A stretch of 64,000 nucleotides of DNA, taken from contig NC_084711.1 in the NCBI RefSeq assembly GCF_033807575.1, forward strand, positions 5,828,001 to 5,892,000. The letters are read 5' to 3'. The notes beneath the pieces were generated by a model. That model saw only the letters and a list, made by a program, of their open reading frames with translations, was not told the DNA's origin and ran no database searches. The DNA is from Cydia pomonella. Lineage: Eukaryota; Arthropoda; Insecta; Lepidoptera; Tortricidae. How positions within the stretch are numbered: the stretch's first letter is position 1; each line of letters begins with the position of its first letter. The translations under genes were made by a program, and so were the position numbers. Of this stretch, positions 57,262-64,000 are shown in pieces.

Positions 57262-57384
57262 GAAGCAATATACATCTTCTTCTTCCTCGCGTTGTCCCGG
57301 CATTTTGCCACGGCTCATGGGAGCCTGGGGTCCGCTTGACAACTAATCCCAAGGTTTGGCGTAGGTACTAGAAGCAATATACAT
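57262..57384 (-). mobile_element. 5'-truncated SINE (second family), 14 bp target duplication
   Basis: The 95 bp insert (57276-57370) reads CTTCTTCTTCCTCGCGTTG, GGCTCATGGGAGCCTGGGG and AACTAATCCCAAGGTTTGG, the antisense tail of the 59.4 kb SINE. GAAGCAATATACAT flanks it exactly at 57262-57275 and 57371-57384. Confidence 0.9.
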
Positions 57385-57500
57385 AACGCTAAACAAAAAA
57401 ATTCTTTTTTCATCACATCACTCAACCACAGGTTTAACGTAAGTAAGTAGCTGGTTTTAGTGATTCGATCTCTCACTGCAGTTGTACTCGTACGAGTAGG

Positions 57501-57627
57501 TACAGTCAGCGTCAAATACTTTGTAGCAGTCAAAGTAGCCAAATAGTTCGGTACACCATACTAAATATATGGTGTACCGAACTATTTGGCTACTTTGGTT
57601 GCTACAAAGTATTTGACGCTGACTGTA
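57501..57627. mobile_element. Near-perfect palindromic TA-flanked MITE
   Basis: The element (57503-57625) begins CAGTCAGCGTCAAATACTTT and is almost perfectly self-complementary over its length, with the inner arms TTCGGTACACCAT and ATGGTGTACCGAA. The high arm identity suggests little time to diverge, or arm conversion. Class as for the other CAGTC elements. Confidence 0.9.
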
Positions 57628-57814
57628 CAGTAGAACTGAATTAACATTCAAACACTGTTGGGGGAAACAATGCATGTTTGATTTGTAGATTACAGAGCAG
57701 ATGAAAATGCGACCAAAGCTATTCTTGTAGACTTTATTTGTCTTTGTTGGTTGTAGCTAGTCATTTCGAAACTCCTTGATTGCAGAAACTTATATGTAGT
57801 CCTCAGGAGAAACA

Positions 57815-57922
57815 AGCATATTTTCATGAGATACAGCCTGGTGACAGACGGACAGACGGACGGACAGCGGAATCTTAGTAATAGGGTCCCGTTTTACCCT
57901 TTGGATATGGAACCCTAAAAAT
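57815..57922. repeat. Truncated 3' end of a GGAACCCTAAAA element
   Basis: CATGAGATACAGCCTGGTGA, CAGACGGACAGACGGACGG, AATCTTAGTAATAGGGTCCC and TATGGAACCCTAAAAA are the right end of the abundant lepidopteran family related to the 40.6 kb element. Confidence 0.75.
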
Positions 57923-58257
57923 TACATAATTTTCCAAATACAAATTTCAAATATTTTTTCTGGGCACAAAAAAAACCTGCAGGAAAAAGTAGAATGGCCC
58001 AATTACACCGCATATACATATTTTTAAATTTCATAGTCCTCATAATGGTTTATGCTGTGAAATGACGACAATATGTAAAACCTTAAAAGGGGCCCAAATA
58101 CAATAAATTACAAGAGAACAAAATATATCGCGCGCAATATTGCGACGTAAAATATGGCTAACGCGCGGGTCTTAACTTATTTTGCTTTAAATTTTGCTCG
58201 TCACCTCGCTCGATTATGTCACTAACTATTTTATAGGTACTAAAATTATACTGCTGT
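57923..58257. other. AT-rich non-coding spacer
   Basis: No feature recognised. Confidence 0.35.
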
Positions 58258-58371
58258 ATTCTGTGTGCTGTGATGTTTCTGTAGAAAACATCATTTGATC
58301 ATCGATCATTGAAAACGAAGTTTCAGACGCCTCGGCCAAGACCCGGACCGTTCTAGCGTGAGTCATCCTTA
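58258..58371. mobile_element. Second copy of the AAGGATGACTCACGC MITE, inverted, diverged
   Basis: TTTGATCATCGATCATTGAA, AACGAAGTTTCAGACG and CTAGCGTGAGTCATCCTT align with the inverse of 29411-29490. The far end is lost or diverged. Confidence 0.6.
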
Positions 58372-58639
58372 AACCTAATAAGGTTATGGTTGGAATGTAC
58401 CTTTGCAAATAAATTCTAGTTTCCATGACATTTTTATCATAGCATTTGCCTATGCAAAAACCAATTAAGTATATATAAATACAAAAATTTTGCGTATTCC
58501 CGCTCTATATTTTCTTATTCATTTTGCTTCCTCTTCCAAGCACATTAAACCCAAGTAAAAGAAACTCAAATAGTGACGAAAATAAAAAATAGCAGCTAGC
58601 TCAAAGCAGATGGTCTACAACATAAGTAGAGCGGGTGGG

Positions 58640-58910
58640 CAGCGACTGAGCCGCGTAGATAATACGTTTGCGCCTGTCTTCATATCACGAGATTGCAGGC
58701 TCGGCACCGCGGGCCCCGGGCAGCCCCGCACAGACTTTAGACATAGACTAGACAGTGTCTAGTAGACATATCTAAAACAAATGTAGGGTGACCGAATGTG
58801 GAATATATTCGCGTCTGTCTTCAGAACACTAGATGCCAGGCTCAGCACCTCGCGCCTTGGGCAGCCTTGGTCAGATTCTATACACAGACTGGACACATTT
58901 AACTTAATAA
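58640..58910. repeat. Diverged direct duplication, about 141 bp apart
   Basis: CGCCTGTCTTCATATCACGA (58671) and CGTCTGTCTTCAGAACACTA (58812) start units that share GCAGGCTCGGCACC / CCAGGCTCAGCACC, GGGCAGCC and AGACT..ACAGACT..AGACA-type ends. GC-rich compared with its surroundings. No family recognised. Confidence 0.55.
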
Positions 58911-59371
58911 TCACAACATAGTGCGACCGTGAATAGTACTTGTTTATGGTTTAAAATTTCCCATTTATACCCATTTTTCTTGCTTAGCCTAGACTTATAT
59001 AGATCGCCGGTTTAGGACCTTTAAATCGAGGATTTTAGTGTATACATACTTGCACCGCTTTAGCAACTGTTAATTTCATGCCTCAAAATCTCCTACCTAT
59101 TCGAATACAGGGCCTATTCCATGAAAACTGTATTTTTGTTTTACGATTACCCATTTGTTATTTTTGAGTGATCTACACACAAGCCATTCACGATTCATCC
59201 ATCAGCCACAAAAGGCCGGTATATCAAACCGTGTGATTGTAGCCGTTATGTAAGCATTAATAAAACGCTTGACATTTTTATGGCTAGTACTAAGTACATT
59301 CACTTTTTTAAACTTAGTATAATCAAAAATGAAGTGTTAACAGATCACTTTACTTTTTAATTATTATTTAC
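58911..59371. other. AT-rich non-coding stretch
   Basis: No feature recognised. Confidence 0.35.
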
Positions 59372-59739
59372 ACTAGATACTAAACATATTCTTTTTCTTC
59401 TTCCTAGCGTTGTCCCAGCATATTGCCACGGCTCATGGGAGTCTGGGGTCCGCTTGACAACTAATCCCAAGATTTGGCGTAGACACTAGTTTTTACGAAA
59501 GCGATTGCCATCTGACCTTCCAACCCAGAGGGTAAAACTAGGCCTTGTTGGGATTAGTCCGGTTTCCTCACGATGTTTTCCTTCACCGAAAAGCGACTGG
59601 TAAATATCAAATGATATTTCGTACATAAGTTCCGAAAAACTCATTGGTACAAGCCGAGGTTTGAACCCGCGACCTCCGGATTGCAAGACGCACGCTCTTA
59701 CCGCTAGGCCACCAGCACTTCTACTAGATACTAAACATA
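59372..59739 (-). mobile_element. Full-length SINE (second family) with perfect 17 bp target duplication
   Basis: The element (59389-59722) is flanked by ACTAGATACTAAACATA on both sides. On the minus strand it has an A-box-like TGGCCTAGCGGTAAGAGCG and a B-box-like GCGGGTTCAAACC, then TTTTCGGAACTTATGTACG, and ends in AGGAAGAAGAAAAAGAA. A perfect long target duplication indicates comparatively recent insertion. It is the reference copy for those at 30.9, 44.1 and 57.3 kb. The tRNA of origin is not determined. Confidence 0.9.
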
Positions 59740-59880
59740 AATTACAATTTTGTATATTTTGAAGCACCATTCACCCAAGCTCCCGCGAAATATTCTCGGT
59801 ATTTATTCTTGCGCGTTTATCGCCAATACACACAAATGTTCTCTGAAATCTACAACAAGTAACACCTGCCTACTGCCGTG

Positions 59881-60016
59881 TACAGTCAAGGTATTAAATA
59901 TCGACTCGGACAAAGTGCCAAAAATATGTACACACTACTTTAATATATAGGCAATAAGGTCGTGTATACATATTTTTGGAACTTTGTCCGTGTCGATATT
60001 TAATACCTTGACTGTA
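59881..60016. mobile_element. TA-flanked palindromic MITE (CAGTCAAGGTATT ends)
   Basis: The element (59883-60014) is bounded by TA and starts CAGTCAAGGTATTAAATATC, with the inverted copy at its right end. Inner arms AAAGTGCCAAAAATATGTA and TACATATTTTTGGAACTTT pair with few mismatches. No coding capacity. Confidence 0.85.
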
Positions 60017-60566
60017 CGAAAGAGGACATTTTACCTATCTACTTATTAAGACTCCAATATCAAGTGAACCTTCTACATAGCTTTCCTTACTCATCTTACG
60101 CAGATGCTCTAATTCTACCCCGTCATTCACTTGAAGCGTAATAATGGACGCCTTTGGGAGTCTAGTGTTGTGTAGTTAAATGCAGAATGAAATTAGTTTA
60201 ATCTCGGCTGTTTCGCTATGCCGTACTGAGCAGAACAAAATTATGTGTTTAGGGGTTCAAGCTTACATCTGTGTATGCCTTCGACAAACGTTCTATGTTT
60301 ATTTTCAAAATAGTTTCTGGTTGACGGGTCAGCACTTTATGTAAAATGTCTGAGTGTTTAAGCCAAATCGGGAAGTAACTACACGATGGACGACAAGAGT
60401 GTAATCATCATATTCAGTAGGTAGGTAGGTTGGTATTGGGTACGTTTTTATTACGAGTACTGTCCTCTCATACATTAAACTCCTAAGTGAATTAATAAGA
60501 CTGCTGTATGTACGTCTGTAAGCGATTGAATATTCTCTCGCGCAAGAAACGTATGATTAGCATTAT
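60017..60566. other. Non-coding stretch with AGGTAGGTAGG run
   Basis: A short GTAGGTAGGTAGGTTGG run lies at 60419-60435. Nothing else recognised. Confidence 0.4.
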
Positions 60567-60680
60567 GGCCTGATTCTAACTTAACGATACGTCATGGAAC
60601 GTTATTTTTGACACTGACATATCCGATCCATATCGTAACTAGACCTAATATTTGACGTATCTCAAAGTTCGAATGGGGCC
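60567..60680. mobile_element. MITE-like inverted repeat (GGCCTGATTCTAACTTAACG)
   Basis: The left arm GGCCTGATTCTAACTTAACG with GATACGTCA pairs with TGACGTATCTCAAAGTTCG and ATGGGGCC at the right. A partial copy lies at 49653-49721. Superfamily unassigned. Confidence 0.65.
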
Positions 60681-61485
60681 GTTAATCGCTGCTTGTTCAC
60701 TGCTGGCGAAAACTTTTGCCCGCAAGGAAAAAAAACGCTACTTGTTTCTCGCCTGTCGCCAGTATTGGGATATCGGACTTAAATTGTGCTCTCCGAGGCG
60801 TTCGACTAATCTCTGTTCAATAAGCAATCTGAATGTAGGGTCTAGCCATTAATTAAGTATCGGATGCCATTAATGGACATTCCGCAACGTCGAGCGTCAT
60901 CGAGTTTTTAATTCAGCGCGAAATTAAAAAATCTCAACATATTTTTCGAACCTCACATCTCCCTTTGCATATCGTTCAAAATTTATTCTTATAACCAAGC
61001 AAATAAGGTCGGATTTTAAGTATTCAAGCTAGTACCATACGAGGAAGGAAATATGTAGGAATGTTACAGTAATTATGAAATGATTACTCCTGTAGCACAA
61101 GCACTCCGCTGATGAAATCCGTCTGAAATCTAGTAAAATATATTATGTTAGCTGCAGTTTGGTGCAGGGAAATACATTTGAAATGTTTACATTATATTAT
61201 GGTAGTCGACAAGAAACCACCGAATTGTGCTTATACTATTATTTAAATTCACTACTTATAAATGTTTAAATTAATAAATAATTCATTAAGGGTAGAAAGG
61301 AGAAAGTAAATTGTTGGTGTTCTATTATTAACATTAGTGATGGTGGGCAACTAAAATCGGACATTAAGTAAATTAATTAGCCTTTTTATGAATAAACCAC
61401 TTCGACGTAACATGGTAAGAACAAAAATACGAGTAATTACTAACGATACGCTTAATGAATGGAGGTTTGCATATTAATTATACGC
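60681..61485. other. Non-coding stretch, no recognised feature
   Basis: No domain or repeat recognised. Confidence 0.4.
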
Positions 61486-61553
61486 TGTCCACTTCCTAAG
61501 ATCAAGCTCACCATACATTTACTAAGGCGTACTTGATCTTAGAAAAACGGACA
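61486..61553. repeat. Imperfect hairpin (CTAAGATCAAG)
   Basis: TGTCCACTTCCTAAGATCAAG and CTTGATCTTAGAAAAACGGAC are inverted partners with a roughly 25 bp loop. Possibly a small MITE. Confidence 0.5.
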
Positions 61554-61789
61554 GACATACATGTATAGGGATTGCCTCACATGTACAAAAACAAACATTC
61601 AGCTAGCAATATGTCTTTACATAGCAATGAAAAAAAAAAAACAATTTAAAATCCTAAATCCAAATATCGCGTCTAACAGTCCACGCCCGTCTGACGTAAC
61701 AGGGTAAACAAAATAACAGTTCCATTTACCCGAAGGGCAGCTTCCTGTGGGAGAGATCCCTCTACTGCTGCAGCACTAAACTATGCTTA
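61554..61789. other. Non-coding spacer
   Basis: No feature recognised. Confidence 0.35.
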
Positions 61790-61990
61790 AGTACATTTGA
61801 AAAAATATTCGAATGTGAACCTTGTTATATTACACCAAGGTTCAAAATATAATGAGTTTTCAAATGTAGATACGACACATAGGTTAACTCCACTCGGCAC
61901 GCGAGCATTGTGACGTCACAATGGTACATTTTGTTTTGCTCGCCCGCCTCGTGCCTTTCTATCGTACGGGGGGAAGTCAGGGGTGCAATT
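61790..61990. repeat. Hairpin followed by TGACGTCA palindrome in GC-rich shoulders
   Basis: ACATTTGAAAAAATATTCG...AACCTTG pairs with CCAAGGTTCAAAATATAATG...TTTCAAATGT. After it, ATTGTGACGTCACAAT (61907-61922) is a perfect 16 bp palindrome containing the cAMP-response-element octamer. GGCACGCGAGC and GCTCGCCCGCCTCGTGCC flank it as imperfect inverted shoulders. The latter may be a MITE; regulatory function is not shown. Confidence 0.5.
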
Positions 61991-63504
61991 CTCACGGCTA
62001 TTTATATCAATTGTTGTTGTCATTGAGGATAGTTTATTGCAATTGTAATGGGTTTTTTCTGTAAAGCTGTTTTAATTTGAACGCTTCTACAATTTGTTTA
62101 AAGGCCCTTAGATGTTTTTCGATCAGACATACGTATTGTTTACTACCTTACTACCTTGCCTTGCTTTTCGCTGACGCTAGGTAAGATTGTTTCTCTTTCC
62201 ATTCAATTTAGTTATATGTAATTGTAATCTACATTACATACTTAGCGAGTATGAACAATATAGTGGTTATAAATATGAGCCATTCCTTCTACAACCATAG
62301 TCGCCCTTCATCGATTTTCTGAGATCTACACCAGATTTGTCGCTGCTGCAGGCCCTATACTTACGTATACAAGTACTATGCCATGTTTTCCAATCGATCG
62401 CCACTCCACGTAGTCATATTTCTGTCAATTACAATAATGTGCATACGAGAACGTTAAACTGAAATATTTATAACAAGTGCATCACAGTAGTTGCATCCGG
62501 TTTGATTAATCAAACATTTCAACACCACCGCGCCAATTCCGACAGAACAAAATTCAGAAAAATATTTATACCAACTCCATAACCAATAGCGAATATACAG
62601 TCGGAAGCAAAAGTTTTGTTTTTCTGAAAACAGAGTCGGATGACCGTTGAAAGCAACATTGTAAAAGCGACAGCATTCCTGCTCTTGGGTGCTGCAGAAT
62701 GCGTGTTTTCAAGAAATGTCAATTATCCAGAATATCGACATTCAAACTGACATTTCCGGCAGCAATATTGCGCGGCCATGCTTTCGCAATTGTGTCAATT
62801 CATCATATAAAATCGGAGACAACATTGTGTCAATTTAACTTAAGCTGTGTCCACAGCAATACTTTTTATGTTCACATCTTTCATATTGCGCCACAAACCA
62901 CTAAAAAAACTGGATCCTGGGTACAGATATTGCAAGAGTCTACAAACAAGAGCAGTTCACAGTGGCTCATGTGATCAGTCCACTGCGAGTCGCAGGGCGT
63001 TCTTGCTACACTTGCCCAAAGATAGTGTTCTTGAAGTTATGAATATTCTCCGTAGTCTTTTATAATAGCTAGATTCCTAACCTTTTGTGCATCGAACCCT
63101 TCTCGGAAAAAATTATATTTTCCTGACCCATGCCAATTTTCAAGTTATTAAAAAAAAAGAAGATTTACAGGTTGTGTTTGTTGGTAAAGCTTTCCATGTA
63201 AGCCTCACTGCTGTGATGTAAGTTAGGCTTGTTTTCAATACATTGTAGCTGAGCATTATTCTGAATATGTTTTCTGCAGCGGACTGTATCTGCATTGGTA
63301 TCATTCCAGCCTGTCACAAATATCGTGATCGCGATGTCTGTTCGATTAATTAAATCCGTAATAACGATTCGGATTTTTCGAATAACAGACGATATTTTGA
63401 CATGAGTATACTGAGTATAGGTATCAAAATATACGATTATTAAAACAAGTCAGATGATGAATACGTGTTGTGTTGATTTTGATTTACTTATAAATGAACG
63501 TGAT
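61991..63504. other. Non-coding stretch, no recognised feature
   Basis: Overlapping frames at 62519-63065 have no family. No repeat recognised. Confidence 0.4.
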
Positions 63505-63580
63505 TATCATCATATCATATCAGCTCAAAGACGTCCAATGCGGGCCTGCCTTTTAAAGATCTCCATAACGACTGGACGTC
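63505..63580 (-). mobile_element. RTE-type LINE 3' end, antisense, decayed
   Basis: TATCATCATATCATATCAGC, AAAGACGTCCAATGCGGGCC and AAGATCTCCATAACGACTGG follow the antisense pattern of lepidopteran RTE LINE ends ('ATCAGCCG.AAGACGTCCACTGCTG', then 'AAGATCTCCATAACGA'). Same class as 5155-5245. Confidence 0.55.
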
Positions 63581-63664
63581 TACTATTTACACTCATGCAA
63601 ACGGTTCCCGTGATCATAACACTCGAACAAAAATCATCTACAAAATAAACGTGACACATGCAAA

Positions 63665-63830
63665 CACCATCTGAAATAGGCCCTTGAGGCATTGTACCAA
63701 GGATGCAGGCGGCATTTCACTGATACGTTGTGCGAGGAAGCCGCCAACTCTTCGGTCACCAGTTACGTCAACCAGACGTTTCGCGACTTCTGCAAAGAAC
63801 TTGTGCGCGCTGGGACCCCATGGACCCCAA
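63665..63830 (-). pseudogene. REL-endonuclease LINE C-terminal fragment, copy C
   Basis: The minus strand encodes GPWGPSAHKFFAEVAKRLVD and VTGDRRVGGFLAQRIS, almost identical to copy A at 28.8 kb. A 16 bp deletion after QRIS shifts the frame, after which the DNA again matches copy A (GTACAATGCCTCAAGGGCCT). It is truncated at both sides: the 5' break is just before the GPWGP motif, the 3' side near 63665. Confidence 0.75.
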
Positions 63831-64000
63831 TATATTTTATTTATTATCTCTGACTCCCGGTTCTTGACTGTTTTACATTTTTTCCCAACTATTTCGAATA
63901 GTTTTAGTTCAGTTTTTCTCATAGTTCGAAATAGACCTAGCGTTATATAGCTCGATACAGCGGCTATGACTACAATACTTCAATCGCTCAGATATTACTG
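63831..64000. other. AT-rich sequence to the window end
   Basis: No feature recognised. Confidence 0.3.

Noticed and set aside
1..64000. LTR retrotransposon or endogenous virus
   Set aside because: No paired long terminal repeats, primer binding site or gag/env-like frame was recognised. All RT-related peptides fit non-LTR elements.

Overview
This 64 kb window looks like gene-poor nuclear DNA from a moth or butterfly (Lepidoptera). It is AT-rich and has no operons, ribosome binding sites or bacterial-style genes. I found no intact protein-coding gene, no rRNA and no functional tRNA gene. The repeat families are ones I recognise from lepidopteran introns and intergenic DNA: tRNA-derived SINEs, RTE-type LINE ends bearing the 'ATTCTTTATTG' tail, short TA-flanked palindromic MITEs, and a family with 'GAAGTCGG' and 'ATCATCAGAACTG' motifs. 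The species and the identity of any flanking gene cannot be read from the sequence. The window could be a long intron or intergenic DNA. Family names are recalled, not searched.

Layout. 0-13.5 kb is mostly unannotatable AT-rich DNA with two clear MITEs (141-262; 1828-2286 with TTAA flanks) and two decayed RTE ends. 13.6-20 kb holds MITEs, SINEs and an unusual inverted cluster of one retroelement tail (19.24-19.86 kb). 21.4-26.1 kb is the richest TE block: a relic LINE 3' end encoding a restriction-like endonuclease tail, a 5'-truncated LINE with RT end, RNase H and a zinc knuckle split by a 1.29 kb insertion, a SINE, and a Tc1/mariner transposase relic. 28.0-31.2 kb has a long-TIR MITE, the best copy of the restriction-like-endonuclease LINE, another MITE and a SINE with target duplications. 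32-35 kb has two pairs of unidentified dispersed repeats.

35.7-37.2 kb is a GC-richer cluster of direct repeats. 37.4-39.5 kb stacks a textbook hAT-type MITE (8 bp target duplication) and a nested composite holding a TA-flanked MITE and a LINE fragment with twin-priming inversion. 40.3-46.7 kb is dominated by a 215-250 bp tandem/satellite-like family with higher-order structure and internal TE insertions. 47-64 kb is scattered MITEs, SINEs and LINE ends in plain AT-rich DNA, closing with a third fragment of the restriction-like-endonuclease LINE.

The elements do not work together as a pathway. Their value is in the nesting: several insertions can be ordered in time, and some mobilisation mechanisms (target duplications, twin priming, block duplication of a satellite) are directly visible. 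I found no convincing new biological system. The best leads are the insertion with repeated CACCGGAATGA motifs, the two anonymous repeat pairs with related reading frames, and the satellite's higher-order structure.
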